A stretch of 53,636 bases of DNA from an uncultured Acetobacteraceae bacterium (GTDB lineage: Bacteria; Pseudomonadota; Alphaproteobacteria; Acetobacterales; Acetobacteraceae). A model generated the notes under the pieces. It was not told the DNA's origin, did no database searches, and worked only from the letters and a program-made list of their open reading frames with translations. Positions 7,860 to 16,785 of this stretch are shown here, piece by piece (position 1 is the stretch's first letter; every line of letters starts with the position of its first letter). Made by a program: the position numbers and the translations under genes. The stretch spans positions 1 to 53,636 of the forward strand of contig CAIRCM010000040.1 in assembly GCA_903877125.1 (NCBI GenBank), given 5' to 3'.

Positions 7860-8414
7860 CGGCTGCGGCTGATCCGCCGACGGAGAAAACGGCTGGGTCG
7901 CCGCGGCCGGATTCAAGCCCTTCCGGCAGACATCGAACACATCCAGCGCCTTGGCGCTGCCGGTCAGGCCGTTCGCCCAAGGAGGCTCATTCCCCTCCCG
8001 AAAGAGAATCCGCATCTGCGACCCCGCTCGGAGGCTGACCATGAACAGGATGGTCTGGTCGAGCGGCAGATCCACCGAAATCTCCTGCCCCGATCCCGAA
8101 CCCTTCACGGGCACCTGAGGACCGCCGTCGAACTGAACCTGGATACCGATCGCGGTACTCGGCGGAATCGTCCAACTGTCCTTTCGCAGACGCAAGACCG
8201 TGCCAGTATCGCCCGCGTATTGAACGATTGCGAGCCGCCGCGTCTCCGCGCCCTCGGTCCGCATCCCGCACACCGCCTTGTTGTCCGGATCGGTCCCGCT
8301 GAACACGGTCCAATGCCCCGAAACGGCCAGCGCATGCACGTCTGCCGAAGTCGGCGGGGCGCACAACAGCGCGACCCCCGCCAGCCCAACAAGGACTAAA
8401 CCCCGTCTCGGCAC
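7839..8414 (-). CDS. Exported protein of unknown function
   Basis: A 191-residue protein with an N-terminal signal peptide (about 1-24, cleavage near TSA), so probably periplasmic. I do not recognise the family. The layout (SGHWTVFSG at the mature N-terminus, two Cys positions, ending in DVFDVCRKGL) is loosely like the invasion-associated locus B family, but the match is weak. The chosen start is a GTG at 8414, placed 6 bases after GGAGAG and directly before the hydrophobic signal. The longer reading upstream is Arg-rich and overlaps the next gene. The 3' end overlaps the convergent PPOX gene by 21 bases. Confidence 0.7.
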   Translation of the reverse strand: MPRRGLVLVGLAGVALLCAPPTSADVHALAVSGHWTVFSGTDPDNKAVCGMRTEGAETRRLAIVQYAGDTGTVLRLRKDSWTIPPSTAIGIQVQFDGGPQVPVKGSGSGQEISVDLPLDQTILFMVSLRAGSQMRILFREGNEPPWANGLTGSAKALDVFDVCRKGLNPAAATQPFSPSADQPQPSVQGRP

Positions 8415-8433
8415 AAATTCTCTCCAGCCACCG

Positions 8434-8748
8434 TCAGTAGCGGTACGGACCGCTTGGCGGCGGCTCTTCCTGGTAGGGGCCGGGGCCATAGCCGGGACCA
8501 TAGTAAGCCGGGGGCGGCGGTGGAGGCGGCGTCGTCGCAATGCCCGTTACCGCACCGGCCGCGCCACCGATCAGCGCACCGGTCAACGCGCCGCGCCCAC
8601 CGCCCAACGCGCCACCGATCAACGCGCCGCCGCCAGCACCGATTGCCGCGCCGCCCAGGGCGCGCTGGCCGGGATCGTAGGGGTTGGTGCAGGCCGCGAG
8701 GGATCCCGCAAGCGCGGCGGCGATCGCGATGTGTCGAACGATACCCAT
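8434..8748 (-). CDS. Glycine-zipper lipoprotein
   Basis: A 104-residue predicted outer-membrane lipoprotein. The signal peptide ends in LAAC with lipidated C20. A long glycine-zipper (about 30-70: repeated GGAAIGAG, GGALIGGALGGG, GALIGGAAGA) follows, as in SlyB/YmgG-type proteins that insert into or span membranes. The tail is Pro/Tyr/Gly-rich. The ATG at 8748 was chosen because the signal peptide starts there. The same-strand exported protein gene lies 19 bases downstream, so both may be one transcript serving the envelope. Confidence 0.82.
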   Translation of the reverse strand: MGIVRHIAIAAALAGSLAACTNPYDPGQRALGGAAIGAGGGALIGGALGGGRGALTGALIGGAAGAVTGIATTPPPPPPPAYYGPGYGPGPYQEEPPPSGPYRY

Positions 8749-8986
8749 GGCTCTTGTTCCTTTTCCTTTGGCGGCACAGTCCGGCTGCCCCGGTGAAGTG
8801 GTACATTGGGTGTGAGGCGCTGTCATCAAGCTCGCGCTTTAACGATTGCGAGAGCATCAACACCGGCTTCAACGTCCCCAATCCGAAATTCTTCGCTCCC
8901 AGTCGGGGAATTTGCCAAATCGGCCCAGCTTGCCCCAAGCTGAAGGCCGCATCCGCACATTTCCGTGACGACCGGGAGCACATCGC

Positions 8987-9433
8987 TTGAAAAGCCGCTA
9001 CGGGATGGAAATCCGAACCGCCACAGCGGCGGATGCGCCGGGGGTCGCCGAGCTACTGGCTGCCGGCGGGCGGGATATCGCGCCACGGGCACTCGCCGAC
9101 CGTCTGGATGCGATCCGTCGCGATGCGGGTGCCGCACTGATCGCGCTCGAATGGGGCCCGCCCAGTGGCGTGGTGCTGATCCACTGGTACCACACGCTGA
9201 CCGCCGATCAGCCCACCGCGCAGATCGCAACATTGTTCGTGGGCCCGGATAGCCGCCGCCGCGGCATCGGCCGAGCACTGCTGAAAGCCGCCTCTCAGGC
9301 CGCGCGTGTCGCCGGGTGTGGAGCGCTTGAACTGCGAGCGGATGCGGATGATTTGGACTTGGCGGCTTTCTGCCGTTCGACCGGCTTCACCGAAGCGGGA
9401 CATGTTTTCGCCCGCGCGCTGCGGAAAGGGTGA
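8987..9433 (+). CDS. GNAT family N-acetyltransferase
   Basis: A GNAT enzyme of 142-148 residues. The acetyl-CoA loop is RRRGIGRA after LFVGPDS, and the C-terminal AFCRSTGFTEAG is the usual last motif. Two starts are possible: a TTG at 8987 with GGGAG 8 bases upstream, or the ATG at 9005 whose MEIRTAT is the common family N-terminus but which has a weak ribosome site. The upstream 238 bases (8749-8986) hold no gene I can support. The acceptor is unknown. Confidence 0.82.
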   Translation: MKSRYGMEIRTATAADAPGVAELLAAGGRDIAPRALADRLDAIRRDAGAALIALEWGPPSGVVLIHWYHTLTADQPTAQIATLFVGPDSRRRGIGRALLKAASQAARVAGCGALELRADADDLDLAAFCRSTGFTEAGHVFARALRKG

Positions 9434-9460
9434 GGACGATTATCTTAGCAGACGCCCCCC

Positions 9461-11515
9461 TTACCTCACTCTTACCGTCGCACTGGCTCGCCGCCCTGCC
9501 GCATCCACCACCGTCACTCGCACGAACCCCGGCCCATCCGGTTGCCAGAACGGCACTGTGGCCCAGCGCGGCACCGCCACCGGAACCCCGTTCACCGACC
9601 ATCGATACGGCGGCGTCCCGCTGTTCGCCTCCAGCTTCATCGGCCCCCGCGTCCCATTATCCAACGTCAGATCGATCTGTGCCCCATCCGGTGGATACTG
9701 AATCCGTGGCGGCGACACATTGCCTGGCATGTGCGTGCTGTCCCGGTCGGCAAACCGCCGCAACCCCAACGGCACCGGCGCCGAAACCGCATCGCTCGCC
9801 ACCGCCGGTGCCAGCGGATCCGCTTCCGTCTCCGCCGGCAACCGGTCGAACACTGCGTACAGTATCGGCGCCGCCGTATTCCGCCCATAAGCCCCCGGCC
9901 GAGGCGTTCCATCTGCTCGCCCGGTCCAAACCCCAACCGTCCAACTCGGGCTATACCCAACGGCCCAAGCATCCCGGAATCCGTATGACGTGCCGGTCTT
10001 ATAAGCGATCGGTCGAGCACCGGCAGCAAGCAACCGCGGCATCCGCCCTTCGGGCGGCGGAGACCCGCGCAAAATGTCCGCGATCATCCGGGCCGCACGC
10101 TGCGTCATCAGCGTTCCCGCCTCACCCGGCCGCCCTTCCAAAATATGCAGCGGTGCACTGCGCCCATCATGCGCCAGCCCAGCGTACAGGCGCGTCAGGT
10201 CCAGAAGGCTGATCCCCACCCCGCCCAAGGCCAACGGCAATGACGGAGAAACGTCGTTTGCCGGAAAATCCAGTCGTACCCCCACATCCCGCAACGTCGC
10301 CGCCAGCCGCCCCGGCCCGACCCGATCCAGCAGCAGGATCGCCGGCACATTCAGCGACTGTTGCAATGCGTACCGAGCGGAAACCTGCCCATGAAAGCCC
10401 CGGTCGAAATTCTCGGGCGCGTAGTCGCCGATCCGGATCGGCCGGTCCTCGACCAGACTGTCCGGCAGCAGCGCCAGATCGTCAAACGCGAGCCCGTAGA
10501 TGAACGGCTTCAACGCCGACCCTGGCGAACGCCGCCGCCGCGCCAGATCCAGATAGCTGCGCGCCCCGCCAACCCAGGCTCGGATCGAGAAATCCCGGTT
10601 GTCGACGACAAGAATCGCGATGTCCCCGCCGTCCGTCATTCCCGCGGTCGCATCTTCGGCCAAATGCTCGATCGCCGGCTGTATGTGTGAATCCAGCGTC
10701 GTGCGAACCGGCCGCGCCCCGTTCCCTGCATACCGATCCGCCACATGCGTCGCATACCGAGGAAAAGCGCGCCGCACGGCGATCGCAGGCGGTGGCGTTT
10801 CCTGGTCCGCCGCGGGAATACGCGCCTCCTGGACCAACCGCTCGAGCACCCGCTGGGCCGCGGCGATCGATGCCGCCGGATGCCGATCCGGGCGCAGCGC
10901 CGCCGGCCGTTGCGGCAGCGCCACCAGGATGGCCGCCTCGCCAGGCGTCAGTTTCGTCGGCTCATGGCCAAACCATGCCAGTGAGGCTGCCCTCACCCCT
11001 TCCACATTCCCACCAAATGGCGCGAGCGTCAGATACATCGACAGGATTTCGTCCTTGTCGAACCGTTCCTCCAGTTGCAATGCCCGCAGTGAATCGCGAA
11101 TTTTTCCCAACAACGACCGCCGATGCGGTTCCAGCAGCCGGGCGACCTGCATCGTCAGCGTCGACCCGCCCGATACGATCCGCCCATTCCGTGCCAACTG
11201 CCAGGCTGCGCGTGCTGCCGCCATTGGATCGACACCGAGGTGATCTCGGAACCGATGGTCTTCGGCCCCAAGCAACATATCGATGTAATGCGAATCCACC
11301 GCCCCCGGCCCCGTGGCCAGCCGCCACATGCCGTCCTTGGTCGTGGCGACATGCAGAACCGACCCATCGGCTGCCAGCACGACATTGGACAGATCGCGGT
11401 ACCGCCCCAGATCGGGCGGGAACACACGGTCGAGCACAGGAAGCGCGATCAACACCAGCAGAACGAACAGCAGCACGCGCCGCCTGCGGAACAAGCGGTT
11501 GCCCGATCCGGCCAC
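9461..11515 (-). CDS. pbpC: Penicillin-binding protein 1C
   Basis: A 684-residue bifunctional class A penicillin-binding protein that polymerises and cross-links peptidoglycan in the periplasm. One membrane helix lies at 13-30. The glycosyltransferase domain has catalytic E85 in EDHRFRDHLG and GGSTLTMQ at 116-123. The transpeptidase has S333-ALK, SLN and KTGTS motifs. The C-terminal 90 residues form the BiPBP_C beta domain typical of PBP1C. The GTG start lies 4 bases after the alpha-2-macroglobulin stop, with GGAG upstream, so the two are coupled, as in the known yfhM-pbpC pair of enterobacteria. Confidence 0.95.
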   Translation of the reverse strand: MAGSGNRLFRRRRVLLFVLLVLIALPVLDRVFPPDLGRYRDLSNVVLAADGSVLHVATTKDGMWRLATGPGAVDSHYIDMLLGAEDHRFRDHLGVDPMAAARAAWQLARNGRIVSGGSTLTMQVARLLEPHRRSLLGKIRDSLRALQLEERFDKDEILSMYLTLAPFGGNVEGVRAASLAWFGHEPTKLTPGEAAILVALPQRPAALRPDRHPAASIAAAQRVLERLVQEARIPAADQETPPPAIAVRRAFPRYATHVADRYAGNGARPVRTTLDSHIQPAIEHLAEDATAGMTDGGDIAILVVDNRDFSIRAWVGGARSYLDLARRRRSPGSALKPFIYGLAFDDLALLPDSLVEDRPIRIGDYAPENFDRGFHGQVSARYALQQSLNVPAILLLDRVGPGRLAATLRDVGVRLDFPANDVSPSLPLALGGVGISLLDLTRLYAGLAHDGRSAPLHILEGRPGEAGTLMTQRAARMIADILRGSPPPEGRMPRLLAAGARPIAYKTGTSYGFRDAWAVGYSPSWTVGVWTGRADGTPRPGAYGRNTAAPILYAVFDRLPAETEADPLAPAVASDAVSAPVPLGLRRFADRDSTHMPGNVSPPRIQYPPDGAQIDLTLDNGTRGPMKLEANSGTPPYRWSVNGVPVAVPRWATVPFWQPDGPGFVRVTVVDAAGRRASATVRVR

Positions 11516-11519
11516 CAGA

Positions 11520-14500
11520 TTACGGCTCCGTCACGTTCACATGCCCCGCGGCGGTGCGGGCCATGACGCCGGGGCGATACATGTCCTCCACGACCGCTTC
11601 CGGCAACGTGAACGAGCCCGGCGTAACGGCGCGCACAATATAGGCCACGGTGAATCGACCCTTACGCGCTTCGCTATCCGCGTCCTTGGCGTCGTCCTCG
11701 ATCCAGGACGGATACCAGTAGGCGTCCTCACCCAAATCCAGCGCCACCACCAGCCGGTCGTCGCGTGCCTCCCGTGCGCGGGGCCGGGTCAGTTGCGGCA
11801 GGAAGTCGGGTGCCTGGTCGGGTTTGACGACACCTTCGATCTCCCATCCCGCCGGCAAAAGATCGACTAGCGCGATCCGGTGCACCGAATGATCGGCCGA
11901 TGCCCCGGTCAGCACCACCATGAACCGCTTGTTCTGCGGAATGTTGGCGGGATCCAACGGCTTGCCATCGGTCGTGAAGTAGCGCTTGGACAGCGTCAGC
12001 CCCGCCGCCAGCGCCGGCCCGGCGTCGCGTGGGGAGCCGTGGACGATCACTGTGCGCCACAAATCCTGACCGGTGGGCATGACGCTATAGCCGGCGACAA
12101 TGTCGGCCGCGGTGGGGTTGAGCACCGCTTGCCCGTGCCCACCCTCGATCGGGCTCCCGTTCACCGACAGACCGACTGCCTTGTCGCCGGCGGTCACTGC
12201 ATGCGCCGCCACCAGCAGCCAGGATTTCTCCTGCGTGGTCAGCGCGTCCGGCGTTTTGCTCAGCGCTTGCAGGCGCGGCAGGACCGCTCGCACTTCCGGC
12301 AGTTGGTCGCTTTCCGCTGCGACCGCCAAAATGCCAGCGGCGTCGCGAATGCGGGACCAATAGCCGGTGCTTTCCCACCATTGCGCGACGAACGGTCGTT
12401 GAGCGTTTTCGACCGCGAGGTCCATCGCGTGCACCCCGCGCGAACGATCCCCCAACACCGCCAGCGCGCCGCTGAACTGGGCGAGCGCCATCGGATCGGC
12501 AACGGTTGCGTTGTCTTTCGTCGTATCCCAGGCGACCAACGCCGGGCGGACCTGCAGTCCATCATGGATCTGGCGCAGCCGCCCGAGATCGACGCGATGC
12601 ACCGGCGCCAGCAGCCACGCAGCATAGGCGGCGGCATCTCCCTTGCTGCCCGGTGCGCCGGAGGCAGCCTCGTTGCCACGGAAGATCGCCTCGGCGTTGT
12701 TGTAGCCCCGCTCGATCGTCGAGTCGGATACGTCGTAGCCCGCCGCCTTGGCATGTAGCAGGAAGTCCAGCGCATAGAGGTTCAGCCAGTTCGTCGCCAG
12801 ACCGTCGCCTGCACGCCACAGACCGAAGGTGCCCTCCGGATCCTGACGGTCCACGATCCGGTCGATCGCGTCCTGCACCCGTTTATGCACCGCCAACTTG
12901 TCGGCCGAGGGGCTGCTGAACGTCGGGTCGTCAAAATACGTCAACGGAAACGCCGTCGACGACAGTTGCTCCGTGCAGCCGTAGGGATAGCGCCAGAGCG
13001 ACTGCAACAGCCCCGGCACGTCCACGCCGGCCAGCCGCGCGTAGCTCACCTGCACCGTCGCGCTGCCCGGCACGAACGCATTGGTCAGCACCGGATCGAG
13101 CTTGAATGGATCATTCTGCTTCTGCAGCACGACCGATTCCAGCGTGATCGGGTAATGCGCTCCACGTACCGCGATCGACCAGGACCGGTCGATCTTGATA
13201 GCGTCCGGCCCGGTCAGGGAGACCGTTACGGTGGCGATCCCCTCGTCGGTCCCAGCGATCGGGAATTTCACGACCTGCCGGTCCTTCGTCTTCAACGTCG
13301 CTAGCCAGGGCTTGTAGCCAGGCATCGTCGCGGCCCCGCTGATCGTCAGATCAACCTTGTATGCGCCCGCCGGCCCGTCGAGATTGTCGACCAGCAGCGT
13401 CATCGTGCCCTGGTCGCCAGGGGCGAGGAAGCGAGGCATCGCCAGATCGGGCACCACCCGGTCGCGCACCGTCAGCGGCCCCTCGGCCTTGCCGATGGCC
13501 GAGTGGCTGTAGGCGATCGCCATCACCCGCAGTTCGCCCTCGAAATCCGGGACGTCGATAGTTACCGTCGCCTTGCCGTCGGAGCCGACCGTCACCGGTC
13601 CTTCGAACAGGGACACCGACCTGGTGGGCACCACCGGCAGGCCCTTGCCGCCGAACGCATCGCCGCCGCTGCGGATTTTTCCGACATCGCCCCCGGTGCC
13701 ATCCAGCAGATGGCCGTAGTCGTCGCGGATATCCAACGCCAGGCGGCGCTGCCCATAATAGAATTTCTCCGGATCGGGCGTCTTGAAGCGGGTCAATTGC
13801 AGGATGCCCTCATCGACCGCGGCGAGGGTCAGATAGACCTGTTCCCCGGCCGTCCCGCCCGCGATCGTGACGGGAATGTCGACCTTCTGCCGCGGCGTGA
13901 CCTTCGGCGGCAGGCTCACGGCCACATTGAACACGTGCGACCCTGGATCGACCCCAACCCAGGCCAGTCCGATCGCTCGGATCGGCATATGTCCGCGTCC
14001 ACCGTCGGCCGGGCGATAGAGCGAGGCCAGCATGTAGGCCCCGCTGCCCCAATCGGCATTGCTGGCGATTTCGACTGTCGCACCCTCTTTCGGCACGTCC
14101 AGTTCCCGCACCTCGAATACCTTATCCCGAGCGACCATGAGCCGGACCTTGCCGGCGAAGGGCGGGACGATGCGGACGCGGACCGTGTCGCCCAGCTTGA
14201 CCCGATCGTGTTCGACCGTGACGTCGACCTTGTCGGGGGTTTCCGCCGCGCCATCGGTTTGCGACCAGCCGGACGTGAAAGCGTAGCTCGCGAGCATCCC
14301 ATCGGCGCCTTCCACTACCAAGCGGTAGTCTCCCCAGGTCGCTTTCCAGGTCACCACGCCCGGACGATCCGGCACGTTGTCGAGGTCGCCGGAGATCACA
14401 GGCACATCGTTATCGGTCTTGTGATAGGCCCAATGCCCGCCGGACAGATACCAGTCGTAGTGATGCACCTGCTGGATCAGCGTCCAATGCAGGTGCCCAG

Positions 14501-16613
14501 GCAGCGGTTTGCCGTCGTTGTCGACGGCGACGATCTCGAACCCCGCTTCGTCGCCCTCACCGACCTGATTGTCCTTGAAGCGCGGGCGGATACCGATCAT
14601 CGCCTTGCCCGGACGGATTGGCAGCGTCACGGTATCGGACGTCACACGTCCCCCGGGTTCCTGCAGGCCCGCGATGATCACCGCTTTCAAAGCGACATTC
14701 GGCGGCGGTGTGACGTCCACCTTGCCCGTGGCCACTGAATGGCCCTGATCATCGCTGGTCCCGGCTGTGAGGTCGGACTCGACCGCTTTGAAATCGCCGC
14801 CATCGAGTCCGAAATGGAAACCCTGCGCCGATTGCGGGAACGGCGCCGGATCGACGGTGACGTTCATATGCGCCTCCGCCCCCAGCCCCCCGGCGGGTGC
14901 GCCGTACAGGAATCGCCCATCGATCGAAACCGAGATCGCATCGCCATGTTGCAAACGGGTCGCGTCGGTGCGCGCGGTCACCTTGATGCGCTGCGGGACG
15001 AAATCCTGCACCTCGATGGTGGTCTCACCGATGGTCTTGTCGTCGGCATCGGTCGCCACGATGTGCCATACGCCGCGGCTGGCGCTGTCGGGGAGGTCGT
15101 AATCCATCCGGAATCCGCCGGCCGCCTGTGGGGTCAGAACCGAGCGCTTGAACGTCACCCCGTTCGGTCGCTTCAGCGACAGCGTGATCCCGCCGTCGTC
15201 GATCGACGCGCCAACCCGGTCGCGCAGCAGCGCCATCGCATGAATATGCTCGCCCGGACGATAAATCCCCCGGTCCGTGTAGACGAAGGCATCCAGCGGC
15301 CCATGCACGTCGCGCCCCGCCACGCCGCGATCCGATAGATCGAACGCGGCCTGCGTAATATCGAGGATCGCCAGGTCCGAGTCCGGCCCGTGTGCCACGA
15401 CCACCGCGGCGCTTGCAGCACCAGTGCCGCGCATCAGGCCAGGCGGCAGCACGACCTGCCCAACGGCATCGGTGGTACCCTTGCCGAGGATCTGGCTGTC
15501 CTTCGCCTGCAATTCGATCTCTATCCCCGCGAGCGGCAGCGCGGTCCCGAGGGAGCGGGCGAAGACGTGCAACCCGTCGGCGGCGGTGACCGTGGTCAGC
15601 GCGATATCGGTCTCGACAACCACCTGCGCGGCGAATTCCTCGGTCTCGGTCCGTTGCCACAAATATTGCTTGTCCGCCGCTCTGGGATGCAGACCGACGG
15701 CGTTGGCCGCGACGATCACGTACACGCCGGGTTTGCGCGGCTGGCTGGCCTGCGCCAACGGAAACGCCGTGTGCACGACCGTATTGCGCACGCCACGGGT
15801 TTCCATCGTGCCGGACCAGACCGGACGGGCGGATTGGTCCACGAACTCATTCAAATTGTACTGGTAGCTCGGCGTATCCGTCCGCAGCGACTTCAGCATG
15901 CTCGGCGCCAGCCGGTCGCCGACGCGCAGGACCTCGATCGCGACGGTGTCCACATTCACCGTGTCGAGCGTCACGCCCGCCGCCGCGGCATCCCGACTAA
16001 GGATAAAGCCCGAACCGCCAAATCCCACCATCTTCGGCCGGTCGCCGAAATCGAGCGCAGTGGTAACCGCGGCGCCGATCTTGCTGCCGTCGCGCGCGGG
16101 CAGGCCGGCGGCGATCTCGATCGTGTATTTTTTTGCGAGCGCGAAGCCCTCGATGCACAACGCGCGGTCCTTCACGGCGAACTGGGCGTCTGGTGCCGGG
16201 GTGATTTTGACGTAGTCCTGGTAGTGCACGTCCGGGCGCGGATCGAGCTCGCGCGTGAAATTCAGGCAGGCGCCGGGACGGGGTTTGGTCAGATCGGTGA
16301 TGACCCGGATGAAACCGAACGGCGGCGGCGGGGGCGGCGGGGCAGGGGCCGCGACAGGCGTTGGCGCGGGGGCGGGGGCGGGCGCGGCGACGGGGGTCGG
16401 CGCGGATACGGGTGTCGCAGGCGCCACCGGACCGGTCGCCGCAATGGGAGCCGGCGCCGAAGCGGCTGGGGCCGGCGTTGGCGCGGCAGGTGGTGCACTC
16501 GCCACCATCGCGGGCGTGTCTTTGTGAGACCCTCCATGCATCTGCCAGGTGATGACCATGCCGGCGATGACAAGCAGCAGCGCCACGGTGAAGAAGCCTG
16601 ACAGACGTTTCAT
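11520..16613 (-). CDS. Bacterial alpha-2-macroglobulin, thioester type
   Basis: A 1697-residue protease trap of the ECAM/YfhM type. Proteases cut a bait region, and the thioester then links to them, protecting the envelope. The thioester motif CTEQ is at 1213-1216, preceded by YPYGC. MG1-type and A2M domains are seen (AFVYTDRGIYRPGEHIHAMALLRD region). The N-terminus has one hydrophobic helix (about 5-22) with no lipobox, followed by about 70 Pro/Ala-rich residues that look like a stalk, so it is probably anchored in the inner membrane. The ATG at 16613 is preferred over a GTG 42 bases upstream because it directly precedes the helix. It is co-transcribed with pbpC, suggesting protection during wall repair. 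Confidence 0.93.
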   Translation of the reverse strand: MKRLSGFFTVALLLVIAGMVITWQMHGGSHKDTPAMVASAPPAAPTPAPAASAPAPIAATGPVAPATPVSAPTPVAAPAPAPAPTPVAAPAPPPPPPPFGFIRVITDLTKPRPGACLNFTRELDPRPDVHYQDYVKITPAPDAQFAVKDRALCIEGFALAKKYTIEIAAGLPARDGSKIGAAVTTALDFGDRPKMVGFGGSGFILSRDAAAAGVTLDTVNVDTVAIEVLRVGDRLAPSMLKSLRTDTPSYQYNLNEFVDQSARPVWSGTMETRGVRNTVVHTAFPLAQASQPRKPGVYVIVAANAVGLHPRAADKQYLWQRTETEEFAAQVVVETDIALTTVTAADGLHVFARSLGTALPLAGIEIELQAKDSQILGKGTTDAVGQVVLPPGLMRGTGAASAAVVVAHGPDSDLAILDITQAAFDLSDRGVAGRDVHGPLDAFVYTDRGIYRPGEHIHAMALLRDRVGASIDDGGITLSLKRPNGVTFKRSVLTPQAAGGFRMDYDLPDSASRGVWHIVATDADDKTIGETTIEVQDFVPQRIKVTARTDATRLQHGDAISVSIDGRFLYGAPAGGLGAEAHMNVTVDPAPFPQSAQGFHFGLDGGDFKAVESDLTAGTSDDQGHSVATGKVDVTPPPNVALKAVIIAGLQEPGGRVTSDTVTLPIRPGKAMIGIRPRFKDNQVGEGDEAGFEIVAVDNDGKPLPGHLHWTLIQQVHHYDWYLSGGHWAYHKTDNDVPVISGDLDNVPDRPGVVTWKATWGDYRLVVEGADGMLASYAFTSGWSQTDGAAETPDKVDVTVEHDRVKLGDTVRVRIVPPFAGKVRLMVARDKVFEVRELDVPKEGATVEIASNADWGSGAYMLASLYRPADGGRGHMPIRAIGLAWVGVDPGSHVFNVAVSLPPKVTPRQKVDIPVTIAGGTAGEQVYLTLAAVDEGILQLTRFKTPDPEKFYYGQRRLALDIRDDYGHLLDGTGGDVGKIRSGGDAFGGKGLPVVPTRSVSLFEGPVTVGSDGKATVTIDVPDFEGELRVMAIAYSHSAIGKAEGPLTVRDRVVPDLAMPRFLAPGDQGTMTLLVDNLDGPAGAYKVDLTISGAATMPGYKPWLATLKTKDRQVVKFPIAGTDEGIATVTVSLTGPDAIKIDRSWSIAVRGAHYPITLESVVLQKQNDPFKLDPVLTNAFVPGSATVQVSYARLAGVDVPGLLQSLWRYPYGCTEQLSSTAFPLTYFDDPTFSSPSADKLAVHKRVQDAIDRIVDRQDPEGTFGLWRAGDGLATNWLNLYALDFLLHAKAAGYDVSDSTIERGYNNAEAIFRGNEAASGAPGSKGDAAAYAAWLLAPVHRVDLGRLRQIHDGLQVRPALVAWDTTKDNATVADPMALAQFSGALAVLGDRSRGVHAMDLAVENAQRPFVAQWWESTGYWSRIRDAAGILAVAAESDQLPEVRAVLPRLQALSKTPDALTTQEKSWLLVAAHAVTAGDKAVGLSVNGSPIEGGHGQAVLNPTAADIVAGYSVMPTGQDLWRTVIVHGSPRDAGPALAAGLTLSKRYFTTDGKPLDPANIPQNKRFMVVLTGASADHSVHRIALVDLLPAGWEIEGVVKPDQAPDFLPQLTRPRAREARDDRLVVALDLGEDAYWYPSWIEDDAKDADSEARKGRFTVAYIVRAVTPGSFTLPEAVVEDMYRPGVMARTAAGHVNVTEP

Positions 16614-16773
16614 GATGTGAGACCCGAGGAGACAGAGGGCGTTTCGCAATAGCACGTTAGCGCATCACCCCAGGCCAATCATAGCGCCCATGCACCGGTG
16701 CCCAATCACACTGCGATGATCGAACACCGGCACAGCCGATCGGGGGGGAGTGCCGCGCCGTCGCAACTGACGC

Positions 16774-16779
16774 TACAAT
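16774..16779 (+). promoter_or_regulatory. Candidate -10 box for a leaderless thrC mRNA
   Basis: A TACAAT hexamer ends 6 bases before the thrC start codon. A -10 box at this distance would start transcription at or next to the ATG, giving a leaderless message. This fits the lack of a ribosome site at normal distance (the nearest purine run is over 30 bases upstream). No good -35 box is seen, so this is tentative. Confidence 0.35.
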
Positions 16780-16785
16780 GCGACC

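Noticed and set aside
13503-16601. Long plus-strand readings (about 400 residues each) opposite the alpha-2-macroglobulin gene
   Set aside because: They are Arg/Gly/His-rich, without domains, and are explained by GC-biased third positions of the real gene.
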